Positions 24,315 through 33,076 of a DNA stretch of 46,102 nt are shown here, one piece after another (positions within the stretch are counted from its first letter, which is position 1; the number at the start of each line of letters is the position of its first letter). Under the pieces are notes generated by a model, which was not told where the DNA came from, ran no database searches, and saw only the letters and a program-made list of their open reading frames with translations. Made by a program: the position numbers and the translations under genes. The stretch spans positions 1-46,102 of the forward strand of contig CAZPJD010000221.1 of NCBI GenBank assembly GCA_964586775.1. The letters are read 5' to 3'. Source of the DNA: JADLEX01 sp964586775. GTDB lineage: Bacteria > Lernaellota > Lernaellaia > JACKCT01.

Positions 24315-26252
24315 TCAGCAGCCGCAGGCGCCGCCATCGTCGTCATCGTCGTCGCCGCCGCCCGAATCGCCATCGCTCGCGGTGACGCCGCACTGTCCCG
24401 CGATGCACGACTCCAGATCCGAGCACGAGTTGACCGCGTCGACGCACGCCTCGATGCACGCCCACGGACCGCCGCCCGATTCGCAGGAGTAGAGGGCTTC
24501 CTGGGCGTTCATCGCCGAACCGCCGTTCATGAGCGACAGATCGCACCCCCCGTAGATGAGATCGAGCGCATCGACGCATCCGTTGCCGCCGTCGTCATCG
24601 TCGGCGTCGTCGTCTCCCGCGTCGTCGTCAGTGTCGTCGTCCGCGTCGTCGTCGTCCGCGTCGTCATCGGTGTCGTCGTCGTCATCGTCGTCGCCGGTCG
24701 GTTCGGGCGGAAGGGGATCGTCGCCCTCGCTCGCCTGAATCGAGAAGGGAATCCCGCTTGCGCTGCCGCCGGAGAACTGCACCCGCGGCGTGACGATCAG
24801 GTAGATCCGCGTCCATTCGCCGCCGAATCCGTCCACCGAAATGTCGCCGACGTTGCCCGCGCCGGACTCGGTCATGGTTTCGATTTCGTAAGTCTCGTTC
24901 GCGCGCTGCTTCGCGATCGTCAGATCGTAGTCGATGTCGCGATTGCCGTATTTGGGCTCGCCCCGGACGCGCAGGTTGAGCGCCGTCTCGCCGCCGCTCG
25001 GCTGGAACTGCACGTAGGCCGTGCCATAGGGCTCCGGAAGTTTGCCCGTGTCATAAAGCTCGGCGGCGGGATAGGTGCCGATGTGATCGAGCACGTAGGG
25101 GCTGTCGTAGAGGTTGCCCTCTTCGTATTCGCGAAAGAGCGTTCGGCGCGTGAATTCGGGGAAGGTGTCGAATGTCGTGGTGCTTTCGAAGTCTGTCAGA
25201 TACGCGTCAACGGAGTACCAGATGTTGGGGTTGCAGTCGTTCCAGATGTGGTACAGGGCATCCCGCCCGCCGTAGTTTTCCGAGATGAACTTGAAGTAGA
25301 TCGCCCGCGAGTACTGGATCGGTTCGCCGCTCGAGAACGCGAAGATCGTCTGCTCGACGTTCTGCATATGGTAGTCGACGAAGTACGCGTAGTTGTTGAG
25401 GTCGTCAAAGACCTCATCCTCGGCCCAGGTCGCCGTCGCCTCGACCGCCCAGTCGGAGCCCGAACCGCTCATGTGCTGCCAGCAACCCGAAAGCGCGATC
25501 TGGAATTGAAGGACGTGGTAGAACTCGTGGGACATGATGTCTTTGAACGAGGACTCGTAATCCAAGATGTCGGGCCACATGACGATGTGCGCCATCGTGT
25601 TGGGCCAGGAGTCGTAGATGGTCGTGTACGCGCCCTCAAAGCTGATCGACGGCGCGCCGCCGCCGGAGTTCCCCACGTACACGTCGGTGTAGTACTCGTC
25701 GGACCCAAACGGGGCATCGTAACCCATGGTCACGACCTCCGCGTCCCACACCTCTTCCATGATGTCGCCGAGCGCATCGAGCTCGCCGCCGGTGTAGGAC
25801 GCCCCGTTGCCGTAACGCAGCGCGAAGTGCTCGGTGTAATGGACGTTCGGCGGCGTGTAGCCGTCGGGGAAGTCGGAAAGGGCCGCAATGACCGACTTCG
25901 GCATCGGCGTCTCGCGCGGACGCGTGAGGTCGGGGATATTCGGAACAATGGCGCGGATTTCTTCGCGAATCGCCGGGGAAACTCGCGCGAGCTGAGAACC
26001 CAGCGTCAGCAGAAAGCCTGTGGCGCATTCGTGGTGACCAGAGTCCGACGCGACTTGTTTGTACGCCGCCGGCAGCCGATCCGGGGCGAAGAACGCATAC
26101 GCCTTGTAGAGGGTGGCCGTGTCGAAGTCGATCACGCCGGCCCGCTCGTCCATCTCGACAGCGGCGATCGTATCCTCGGGGGAGTAAGTCGACGCAATCG
26201 CGACGGACGAAAACGCCAATACCAATATGACGATCAGGAGTCTCAGTTTCAT
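24315..26252 (-). CDS. Secreted zinc metalloprotease (MXAN_6640-like) with acidic linker and eight-Cys module
   Basis: 645 aa from ATG 26252 with Sec signal peptide (MKLRLLIVILVLAFSSVAIA). The metalloprotease site is MSHEFYHVLQF (H242, E243, H246) with a third ligand candidate E271 in WAVEATATWAEDEV, the gluzincin arrangement of MXAN_6640-type putative peptidases. After a beta-rich region (about 430-510) comes an Asp-rich linker (about 520-557), one eight-Cys module (559-621; spacing 10-19-8-3-6-5-4) and a last GDDDDDDGGACGC tail ending exactly at CGC. That end resembles the Cys motif that begins a MYXO-CTERM sorting tag but without its membrane helix. Likely exported and perhaps anchored. 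Own promoter and terminator. Confidence 0.86.
   Translation of the reverse strand: MKLRLLIVILVLAFSSVAIASTYSPEDTIAAVEMDERAGVIDFDTATLYKAYAFFAPDRLPAAYKQVASDSGHHECATGFLLTLGSQLARVSPAIREEIRAIVPNIPDLTRPRETPMPKSVIAALSDFPDGYTPPNVHYTEHFALRYGNGASYTGGELDALGDIMEEVWDAEVVTMGYDAPFGSDEYYTDVYVGNSGGGAPSISFEGAYTTIYDSWPNTMAHIVMWPDILDYESSFKDIMSHEFYHVLQFQIALSGCWQHMSGSGSDWAVEATATWAEDEVFDDLNNYAYFVDYHMQNVEQTIFAFSSGEPIQYSRAIYFKFISENYGGRDALYHIWNDCNPNIWYSVDAYLTDFESTTTFDTFPEFTRRTLFREYEEGNLYDSPYVLDHIGTYPAAELYDTGKLPEPYGTAYVQFQPSGGETALNLRVRGEPKYGNRDIDYDLTIAKQRANETYEIETMTESGAGNVGDISVDGFGGEWTRIYLIVTPRVQFSGGSASGIPFSIQASEGDDPLPPEPTGDDDDDDDTDDDADDDDADDDTDDDAGDDDADDDDGGNGCVDALDLIYGGCDLSLMNGGSAMNAQEALYSCESGGGPWACIEACVDAVNSCSDLESCIAGQCGVTASDGDSGGGDDDDDDGGACGC
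24591..24693 (-). repeat. In-frame Asp-rich linker repeat in the metalloprotease
   Basis: GAC/GAT-rich tract (read on the minus strand) encoding DDDDDDDTDDDADDDD-type units, analogous to the tract at 2800-3033 but with Ala as well as Thr separators. Confidence 0.8.
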
Positions 26253-26359
26253 GGCCAACTTCCGGGGTGTTCCGCGATGAGGGAGAGTCCGACCGGCGCC
26301 GCGTGCCCGGGCGGTTTTCGGCCACGAGGAACCACCCCGAACGGAGCCGAAACGGCGCA

Positions 26360-26387
26360 ATTCTAGGGTTTCGCGTTCGATTGTCAA
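26360..26387 (-). promoter_or_regulatory. Sigma70 promoter of the metalloprotease gene
   Basis: Minus strand perfect TTGACA (26387-26382), 16-nt spacer, TAGAAT (26365-26360, 5/6). Predicted start about 26353; leader about 100 nt. Its -35 overlaps the -35 of the divergent rnhB promoter. Confidence 0.75.
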
Positions 26388-26409
26388 AGGGTCGGCCCGA
26401 ACCTACGAT
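26381..26409 (+). promoter_or_regulatory. rnhB promoter placing +1 on the start codon
   Basis: TTGTCA (26381-26386, 5/6), 17-nt spacer, TACGAT (26404-26409, 4/6). Six bases separate the -10 from the A of the rnhB ATG, so the transcript is predicted to be leaderless. No ribosome site is present upstream. Confidence 0.55.
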
Positions 26410-26415
26410 GCCACC

Positions 26416-27069
26416 ATGACCCGCGTTAAAGCCGCGCCAACGTTGTTTGACGATCCCGATGACGGCGACCTGCTGTTTTTCGAGCGGTCCCTTTGGGAAC
26501 GCGGCCACCGCCACGTGGCGGGTTGCGACGAGGTGGGCCGCGGACCGCTGGCGGGGCCCGTCGTCGCGGCCGCCGTGGTCCTGCCGCCGAACGTCGAGCT
26601 GCCGGGGGTGACGGACTCGAAAAAGCTGGCCGAATCGCGCCGTTGGGAGCTGCTACCCTTGATTCTTCGGGCCGCGGACTCGGTGACGATCGGGTTTTGC
26701 GATCCGGACGAGATCGACCGGATCAACATCCTTCAGGCCTCGAAAACCGCGATGGCGCGCGCACTGGCTGCTTTGCGCGTGACCCCGACGCACGTGTTGG
26801 TCGACGGAAACCAGCGGCTTTCGATCGCGACGCCCCAGACGCCGATCGTCAAGGGCGACTCGCGCTCGCTGTCGGTGGCCGCCGCCAGCATCGTGGCCAA
26901 GGTCGTGCGCGACGAATTGATGCGCGCCATGCACGCGCGGTGGCCCGATTACGGATTCGACCGCAACCGCGGCTATCCCAGCGCCGAGCATCTCGAGGTT
27001 CTGCGTCGTCTGGGTCCCTGCCCGATCCACCGTCGAAGCTATCAACCCGTGGCCGAGGTGCTGGCGTGA
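26416..27069 (+). CDS. rnhB: Ribonuclease HII
   Basis: Cleaves RNA in RNA/DNA hybrids and excises misincorporated ribonucleotides from DNA. 217 aa. Motifs: AGCDEVGRGPLAGPV (D38-E39), DSKKL, HVLVDGN (D131), KGDSRSLSVAAASIVAKVVRD (D167), GYPSAEH and GPCPIHRRSY. All four acidic metal ligands are present; GRG supports ribonucleotide recognition. Standard length. Its stop and the yraN start share one base (TGATG), as in many genomes where rnhB and yraN are paired. Confidence 0.98.
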   Translation: MTRVKAAPTLFDDPDDGDLLFFERSLWERGHRHVAGCDEVGRGPLAGPVVAAAVVLPPNVELPGVTDSKKLAESRRWELLPLILRAADSVTIGFCDPDEIDRINILQASKTAMARALAALRVTPTHVLVDGNQRLSIATPQTPIVKGDSRSLSVAAASIVAKVVRDELMRAMHARWPDYGFDRNRGYPSAEHLEVLRRLGPCPIHRRSYQPVAEVLA

Positions 27070-27473
27070 TGCGCTGGTTCGGCGACGATGCCCCCGAAAA
27101 ACCCGACCGCGGCCGTGCGCTCGGCGCCGTGGGCGAGCAGCTCGCGGCCGATCATCTCCGTTCGCTCGGCTACCGGATTTTGGAGCGGAATCTGAAGCTG
27201 CGGCGCGGGGAGATCGACATCCTCGCGCGCCACGGCGAGGATCTGGTGGTTGTCGAGGTCAAGAGCGCGTCCGCGAGCGACATCTCGCCGACCGTGCACG
27301 TCAACGCGCAAAAGGCCCGAAAACTCGTTTCGCTCGTCGCGGAACTGCGTCAAACGCGCAACCTGCGCGATGTGGCGATCCGTATCGATGTCGTTTCGGT
27401 CGTGATGGCGGGCGACAAACCCCGCATCGAGGTGTACCCGCGCGCGATCGACGCCAGGGGTCGCCGGGCGTGA
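27069..27473 (+). CDS. yraN: YraN/UPF0102 family protein
   Basis: 134 aa. Restriction-nuclease-like fold of the UPF0102 family: GEQLAADHLRSLGYRILERNLKLRRGEIDILARHGEDLVVVEVK carries the E-(x)-D-x(n)-E-x-K pattern of a PD-(D/E)XK nuclease. Function in the cell is not established. The start is taken at ATG 27069, overlapping the rnhB stop; the frame is open upstream only as a shadow of rnhB. Its stop overlaps the kinase start (GTGA). Confidence 0.94.
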   Translation: MRWFGDDAPEKPDRGRALGAVGEQLAADHLRSLGYRILERNLKLRRGEIDILARHGEDLVVVEVKSASASDISPTVHVNAQKARKLVSLVAELRQTRNLRDVAIRIDVVSVVMAGDKPRIEVYPRAIDARGRRA

Positions 27474-28900
27474 AACTCCCGCGACTATATCGGCGCATCC
27501 GCACCCGGCTGGTGGTCACCTACTGCCTGCTGACGGCGGGCATTTTCGGCGTGATCGGGACGTTTTTTTACTACATCGCCCGCGACGCGCTGGACGACGA
27601 AATGGGCCGGCGGCTCGTGCTCGTCGCCGAACTCGCGGCCAGCCGGCAGAAGCCGGAGCAGCTCCTCGCGCTGCGTCCCGGCGACGAGGAGACGCCCACC
27701 TACCGGCGGCAGACGCAGTCCGTGCGCGACCTGATGGAGCTGGGCGCGGCGAGCCGCATCTACGTCTTCGACGCCGAACGCAAGAGCCTGCTCGACACCG
27801 ACGGCAACACCAAGATCGGCGCGTCGTATTTTCGGCTCGAAACGCACCGCGCCGAGGTCCGCCGGGCGTTCGCGGGCGAGTCGGTGGTGTCGCAGGTTTT
27901 TCTGGGGCTCGATGGCCTGTGGGTCAAGTCGGCTTTCGCTCCCGTGCGCAAGGGCGACGAGATCGTGGCCGCGCTCGCCGTCGAGGCCGACGTACCGTTT
28001 TTCGGCACCCTGGCGCGCATCAAGCGAAATCTGCTGCTCTACGCGATCGGGGCGACCCTGCTCATCGTGGCCGTCAGCGTGTTCCTCGCGATCGGGTTCG
28101 AAAAGCCCATCGCCCGGCTGGTGCAGGACGCGCGTCGCCTGGGATCGGGCGATCTGGAGACGCGCATCGAACCGACGAGCCGCGACGAGATCGGATTCCT
28201 CGCCGCTTCGCTCGACACCGCGCGCCAGAGCATCGTCGAGCGCGACCGCTTTTTGCAGATGCTCCAGCGCGGCATCGCCCACGAAGTGCGTAATCCGCTG
28301 GGCGGCATGCGGCTGTTTTGCGACATCCTGAGCGACGAACTCGCCGGCGACGCGGACAAACTGAAGCACGTGGAAAAGATCCGGCGCGAGATCGGCGGGC
28401 TCGAAAACGTCGTCAACGAGTTTCTCGACTTCACACGCGACGTCGTCCTGAACCCGAAGCCGCAGTCCGTCATGGGTTTCGTTCGGGACCTGATGGCGGG
28501 TTATATGGACCTCGAACAAAAAGGCGTTATTCTGGATTTCCACGTCGAGCCGCCCGATCTGGAAGCGACCTTCGACGCCGATCGCCTTCGCCGGGCGCTG
28601 TTCAATCTCGTGAACAACGCCATTCAGGCCATGCCGAAGGGCGGCCGGCTGACGATTGTCGCGCGGCGCGAGGCCGACGATTGGACGCTCGCCGTCGAGG
28701 ATACGGGCGTCGGCATCAAGGACGAGGATTTGCAGCATCTGTTCACGCCGTTCTACACGACCAAGGACAAGGGAACGGGCCTCGGCATGCCGCTCGCGAA
28801 AAAGATCGTGGAAAGCCATCGGGGAACGATTCAACTGACCAGCCGCCATCTTCAGGGGACGCGGGTCCAAATCCGCCTTCCGCTGACGATTCAGGGATAG
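27470..28900 (+). CDS. Membrane sensor histidine kinase
   Basis: 476 aa from GTG 27470 (GTGA overlap with yraN). Two membrane helices (about 13-36 and 186-209) flank a periplasmic Cache-like sensor of about 145 aa (SRIYVFDAERKSLLDTDG). A HAMP linker (about 210-262; KPIARLVQDARRLGSGDLETRI) leads to the dimerisation domain with the phosphorylated H271 (IAHEVRNPLGG) and a HATPase domain with N box (LVNNAIQAMPKGG), G1 (DTGVGI, 411-416), F box (LFTPFYTTK) and G2 (KGTGLGM). Complete and presumably active; ligand unknown. The NtrB-like core matches its NtrC-type partner 3 nt downstream. Confidence 0.96.
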   Translation: MKLPRLYRRIRTRLVVTYCLLTAGIFGVIGTFFYYIARDALDDEMGRRLVLVAELAASRQKPEQLLALRPGDEETPTYRRQTQSVRDLMELGAASRIYVFDAERKSLLDTDGNTKIGASYFRLETHRAEVRRAFAGESVVSQVFLGLDGLWVKSAFAPVRKGDEIVAALAVEADVPFFGTLARIKRNLLLYAIGATLLIVAVSVFLAIGFEKPIARLVQDARRLGSGDLETRIEPTSRDEIGFLAASLDTARQSIVERDRFLQMLQRGIAHEVRNPLGGMRLFCDILSDELAGDADKLKHVEKIRREIGGLENVVNEFLDFTRDVVLNPKPQSVMGFVRDLMAGYMDLEQKGVILDFHVEPPDLEATFDADRLRRALFNLVNNAIQAMPKGGRLTIVARREADDWTLAVEDTGVGIKDEDLQHLFTPFYTTKDKGTGLGMPLAKKIVESHRGTIQLTSRHLQGTRVQIRLPLTIQG

Positions 28901-28903
28901 AAC

Positions 28904-30283
28904 ATGGCCAAGATTCTCGTGATCGACGACAACGAAACCATGCGCGAGGGTATGGAGACGATCATCTCGCGAATGGGCCACCAGACCTTCGGCGCCGCCG
29001 GCGGGCAGGAAGGCGTTTCGCTGCTCGAGGGGAGCGCGTTCGACCTCGTCCTCACCGACCTGAAGATGGAAGGGATGGACGGCATCGAGGTGCTCACCCG
29101 CGCGCGGCAGATCCACCCCGAAGCGGTCGTCATTCTCATCACCGCGTTCGGCACCATCGAGGTCGCCGTCGAGGCCATCAAGAAGGGCGCGTACGACTTC
29201 ATCCAAAAGCCGTTTTCGCAGGATCAACTGCGCCTCAAGGTCGCCCAGGCGCTCGATTTCACGCAGCTCGCCAAGAAGAACGAACTGCTGGAAGAGCAGA
29301 ACCGCTACCTGCGCAAGGCCGAGTCGGCGCACTACGCGATCGAGGAGATCATCGGCGACTCCAGCGCGCTCGCCGACATCATGAAGACCGTCAAGAAGGT
29401 CGCCCAGGGCGATTCCACCGTCTTCATCCACGGCGAATCGGGAACGGGTAAGGAACTCGTCGCGCGCGCGATCCACGAACTCAGCCCGCGCGGCGACAAG
29501 CCGTTCATCAAGGTGAATTGCTCGGCGCTCGCCGAGGGCATCATGGAGTCGGAGCTGTTCGGCCACGAAAAGGGCAGCTTCACCGGGGCGATCAAGCGCA
29601 AGCTCGGGCGATTCGAGCTCGCGGACGGCGGCACGCTGTTTCTCGACGAGATCGGCGATATCAGCGCGGTGATCCAGCTCAAGCTGCTGCGCGTTTTGCA
29701 GGAGCGCGAATTCGAGCGCGTCGGCGGCCAGCAGACGATCGGCGTCGATGTGCGCGTCATCTGCGCGACGAACAAGGACATCAAGGACGAGGTGCAAAAG
29801 GGCCACTTCCGCGAGGATCTGTTCTACCGTCTACACATCATCCCGATCCACCTGCCCCCGCTGCGCGAACGCAAAGAAGACATTCCCAAGCTCGTCGATC
29901 ACTTTCTCACCAAGCTCACGCAACGCACCCGCAAGGAGATCCACGGCATCGAGCCCGCCGCCATGCGCGCGCTGGCGGATTACCCGTGGCCCGGGAACAT
30001 CCGCGAACTCGAAAACGTGATCGAACAGACGATGGTGCTGTGCGAGGCGCGGTCGATCCGGCGCGACGACCTTCCGAGTTTTCTGTTTCAGGAGGCGTCG
30101 ATGCCCACGCTGCGGTCGCAGCTCGGCAAAAAGCCGCTCAACGAGATTCTCGACGATCTCGAGCGCGGCCTCATCAAGGAAGCCTATGAAAAGTCGGGGC
30201 AGGTGAAGACGGAGACCGCCAAGATTCTCGGCATCAAGACCAGCGCGCTCTACTACAAACTGGAGAAGTACGGCCTGCTGTAA
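28904..30283 (+). CDS. NtrC-family sigma54-dependent response regulator
   Basis: 459 aa. Receiver domain (1-120) with acidic pocket D8/D9 and phospho-acceptor D52 (VLTDLKMEGMDG), Thr in ITAFG and Lys in QKPF. AAA+ domain (about 145-385): Walker A GESGTGKE, sigma54 loop GSFTGA (a common variant of GAFTGA), Walker B GGTLFLDEIGD, and R-fingers in the YPWPGNIRELEN region. C-terminal Fis-type helix-turn-helix (VKTETAKILGIKTSALYYKLEKYGL). Activates sigma54 promoters in response to the adjacent kinase. No matching -24/-12 promoter was identified in the window. Confidence 0.97.
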   Translation: MAKILVIDDNETMREGMETIISRMGHQTFGAAGGQEGVSLLEGSAFDLVLTDLKMEGMDGIEVLTRARQIHPEAVVILITAFGTIEVAVEAIKKGAYDFIQKPFSQDQLRLKVAQALDFTQLAKKNELLEEQNRYLRKAESAHYAIEEIIGDSSALADIMKTVKKVAQGDSTVFIHGESGTGKELVARAIHELSPRGDKPFIKVNCSALAEGIMESELFGHEKGSFTGAIKRKLGRFELADGGTLFLDEIGDISAVIQLKLLRVLQEREFERVGGQQTIGVDVRVICATNKDIKDEVQKGHFREDLFYRLHIIPIHLPPLRERKEDIPKLVDHFLTKLTQRTRKEIHGIEPAAMRALADYPWPGNIRELENVIEQTMVLCEARSIRRDDLPSFLFQEASMPTLRSQLGKKPLNEILDDLERGLIKEAYEKSGQVKTETAKILGIKTSALYYKLEKYGLL

Positions 30284-30303
30284 CCCGGCGGCCGTCCGAC
30301 GAC

Positions 30304-31341
30304 GTGCGTCCCGCGCCTTTCCACCTTCGCCTCGCCATCCTCGTCGCGCTGGCCGCGATCGTCGGATTATTCGGCGCGGCGCGGGCGGATGAGGATCTCC
30401 CCGCGAATATCCGCGTGCTGGAACAAAAGCACGAGCTCGTCCGCAACAACCTGCGCGAACTCGTCCGCCAACGCACGGCGGCCTACGACGAGGTGCGTCG
30501 CCTCGCGGCCGAGATCGACCGCATCAAGGCGGCGGGCGAACCGGGGTTCATCGATCGCCGCCGGTTGGAGCGACTGCAAGCTGAGTCGCTCGAGGCGGGC
30601 AAGCGCATGGAGGACCTCGTCGCGCAGGTCGATCGCAAGCAAAAAGAATACGACGACGGCCTCGCGAATCTCCACCGCGTCTACACCGCGGAGATGGAGA
30701 AGATTGCCGACAGGATCTCGGGCGAAACCAAGCGCGCGGCACTGGTGGATCTCGCGCGCGATTTCGCCCGGCTGCGCGATCGTCGCGAACAATTCCGCCC
30801 GCCCGGCACCCGCGTTGCGCAGACGGAGTTCATGACCGTCGAGATCCGGGACGCGGACTCGAACGCGGAGCTCGCCGCGAAGCGCGAACTGCTGCAACGC
30901 CGAAAAGCGCGCCTCGCGGCGGTCATCGCGAACCTGAAAAAGGAAATCGCGGCCCTGAAGAACGACAAGTCTCTTGCCGATCAAATGCGCTCGCTCGTCA
31001 TTCAGGAACAGCTTTTCGAGGATGGCGTCGTCTTTTCGCCCGGCTCCCGCGGATCGGCGCGAACGAGCGAAACCCCCGCACCCGGCGGCGCCGAAAGCGG
31101 CGATCCGTCCTCGCGCGGCCACGTCTCGCCGCTCGAGGACGTCGGCGAGGGCGCGAAGCTGAACGTCTCCATCGAGGACGAAATCGCACGCCTCGAGAGG
31201 CTGCTCGAATATCTGAAGGGCGTCGAAAAACAGATCGACGGCCAGATCCAGGAGATCCAGAGGCGCCTGCGCGCCGAGGTCATCCCGGGTCCGCGGCCGT
31301 TGAACGCGGCGACCGTTTCGCCGAAGGGGTCCCACCCATGA
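30304..31341 (+). CDS. Exported coiled-coil protein
   Basis: 345 aa from GTG 30304 with a Sec signal peptide (RPAPFHLRLAILVALAAIVGLFGAARA). The mature protein has three long charged helical segments (about 33-160, 195-235 and 285-325) separated by a Gly/Ser/Pro linker (about 240-270), and no cysteines. Probably a periplasmic coiled-coil. It follows the response regulator by 20 nt and its stop overlaps the start of an outer-membrane barrel gene, so the two are likely made together; a periplasmic bridge to the barrel is inference only. Confidence 0.8.
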   Translation: MRPAPFHLRLAILVALAAIVGLFGAARADEDLPANIRVLEQKHELVRNNLRELVRQRTAAYDEVRRLAAEIDRIKAAGEPGFIDRRRLERLQAESLEAGKRMEDLVAQVDRKQKEYDDGLANLHRVYTAEMEKIADRISGETKRAALVDLARDFARLRDRREQFRPPGTRVAQTEFMTVEIRDADSNAELAAKRELLQRRKARLAAVIANLKKEIAALKNDKSLADQMRSLVIQEQLFEDGVVFSPGSRGSARTSETPAPGGAESGDPSSRGHVSPLEDVGEGAKLNVSIEDEIARLERLLEYLKGVEKQIDGQIQEIQRRLRAEVIPGPRPLNAATVSPKGSHP

Positions 31342-32423
31342 AACGACCGCTGGGCCATTGGCCGGCGCTCGGCCGGTTCGCGTTCGCGGCGATCGTCGCG
31401 CTCGCCGTACCCGCCTTCGCCGGCGAACGCGTGACGTGGACAAACCACGCGGCGCTGCACGCCGAGTACGACGACAACGTCTACAAGACCACGAAGGCCG
31501 TGGACGGCGACCTGCTCGCCCGCATCTTTTTCGATTCCAAACTCGATCTGCGCGCGAACCGCACGAACCTCGTCACCCTCGACTACACCCTCGGCGCGAA
31601 AAAATTCGCAGACCTCATCGATCAGGACACGCTCATCAACCAAGTGATGATGCGCTACGAGAACACCGCCATTCAAAACACCTACATCGGCGGCGACGCC
31701 ACGCTCAAGCTGCGCAACATCCGCGACGGCGAGGAGGACTACAACAAGCTGATCCTCAATTCCTTCGCCGGGCGGTATTTCGCACGCGGCGTGTCGGGCC
31801 AAGTGAACGCGAGCTACACGCGCTTCGATTTCCGCAACTACGACTTCTACGACTACTGGACGCAGGCCTACGGCATCGAGCTGAACAAGTCGATCTCCCA
31901 CGCGCTCGGCTTCGGCGTGCACTACCTGATCGAGGACAAGAACTACCCCTTCTTCGCGTTCGAGAACGTCGTTGCCGACCGCGACTCGGTCTTCCTCGAC
32001 GAAACCGACGAACTGCGTCAGGACACGCTGCACGAAGTCGGCTTCAAGTTTTCCAGTTTCTATTTCGTGCTCGTCAATTTCGCCTACGACTTCCAGGTCA
32101 ACGACTCCAATTCCTACGGCGATTCGTATTACCACCACCGGCTGCGCCTCATGGTGTCGAGGAGCCTGACGCCAACGACGAACCTGCACCTTTTTGCCGT
32201 CGCCAACTTCCGCGACAGCGACGAGCAGGTGCTCATCCCGCACAGCTACTCCGTCGAGGAGGACGACGAGAACTACAACCAGCTCGTCGCGAAGCTCAAC
32301 CAGAAGGTCGGCGACCGCATCTGGCTCGAAGCCCGGTACGCGCGGTTCTGGAGCCAGTATTCGGTGAGCCAGTTCAACTTCTCCAAGAACGTCTATTCGC
32401 TCGGCGCGTCGTTCAACTTCTGA
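31338..32423 (+). CDS. Outer-membrane beta-barrel protein
   Basis: 361 aa, signal peptide to about residue 28 (VALAVPAFA). The mature chain alternates polar and hydrophobic residues with aromatic girdles (YDFQVNDSNSYGDSYYHHRLRLMVSRS; FRNYDFYDYWTQAYGIELNKSISHALGFGVHYLI) and ends with Phe (GASFNF), the BAM recognition signature. Roughly a dozen or more strands. The sequence resembles the outer-membrane beta-barrel proteins of exopolysaccharide loci but not strongly enough to name. ATGA overlap with the coiled-coil gene. Confidence 0.8.
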   Translation: MKRPLGHWPALGRFAFAAIVALAVPAFAGERVTWTNHAALHAEYDDNVYKTTKAVDGDLLARIFFDSKLDLRANRTNLVTLDYTLGAKKFADLIDQDTLINQVMMRYENTAIQNTYIGGDATLKLRNIRDGEEDYNKLILNSFAGRYFARGVSGQVNASYTRFDFRNYDFYDYWTQAYGIELNKSISHALGFGVHYLIEDKNYPFFAFENVVADRDSVFLDETDELRQDTLHEVGFKFSSFYFVLVNFAYDFQVNDSNSYGDSYYHHRLRLMVSRSLTPTTNLHLFAVANFRDSDEQVLIPHSYSVEEDDENYNQLVAKLNQKVGDRIWLEARYARFWSQYSVSQFNFSKNVYSLGASFNF

Positions 32424-32425
32424 CC

Positions 32426-33076
32426 ATGGCACTCGCGGTCATCGTTCCGACGCTCGACGAAGAGGCGAATCTGCCCGCGTGTCTCGACACCGCCGCGCGT
32501 GGCCGACCCGACGAGCTCGTCGTCGTCGACGGCGGCAGTCGCGACGCAACGCGCGATATCGCGGCGGCGCGCGGCGCGCGCGTGATCGAGTCGGAGCGCG
32601 GACGAGCCGCTCAAATGAACGCGGCAGCCCGCGAAACCGCGAGCGACATGCTGCTCTTCTGCCACGCCGACACGATCCTTCCCGACGGATATCGAACGCA
32701 CGTCGAGAAAATCCTCGGCGACGCGCGAAACAGCATCGGTGCGTTCCGTTTCGCGCTGCCGCCCGGCGCGGCGAATCGCGTCATCGAATTCGGAGTACGG
32801 CTTCGCTGCGTGGCGTTCGCCATGCCCTACGGCGATCAGGCGCTCTTTTGCCGACGCGCCGATTTTCTCGCCGTCGGCGGATTCGCGCCCCCGCCCGCGC
32901 TCGAGGACATGGCGCTCGTGCTCGATTTGCGCCGCCGCGGCCACCTGCGCATCGCACCCGCGCCCGTGCAAATCAGCGACCGCGCATGGCGAAGCCGCGG
33001 ATACGTCGCGTTGACGCTCAGATACTATGCGAAGGCTCTGCGCTACGTCGCTCAACGCGCGGCGGAGCGTCGATGA
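32426..33076 (+). CDS. Family 2 glycosyltransferase (TIGR04283-like)
   Basis: 216 aa from ATG 32426. GT-A fold motifs: VIVPTLDEEANLPACL, VVDGGSRDAT, and CHADTILP supplying the metal/nucleotide acidic residues; later GDQALFCRRADF and FAPPPALEDMAL, which match the short TIGR04283 glycosyltransferases. That group is named for an arsenosugar association in some genomes, but I see no arsenic gene here and the substrate is unproven. Start codon 3 nt after the barrel stop; ATGA overlap with the next gene. The frame is open upstream only as a shadow. Confidence 0.87.
   Translation: MALAVIVPTLDEEANLPACLDTAARGRPDELVVVDGGSRDATRDIAAARGARVIESERGRAAQMNAAARETASDMLLFCHADTILPDGYRTHVEKILGDARNSIGAFRFALPPGAANRVIEFGVRLRCVAFAMPYGDQALFCRRADFLAVGGFAPPPALEDMALVLDLRRRGHLRIAPAPVQISDRAWRSRGYVALTLRYYAKALRYVAQRAAERR

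Noticed and set aside
27485..29806. Minus-strand 773-codon frame
   Set aside because: Antisense shadow of the kinase and response-regulator genes.
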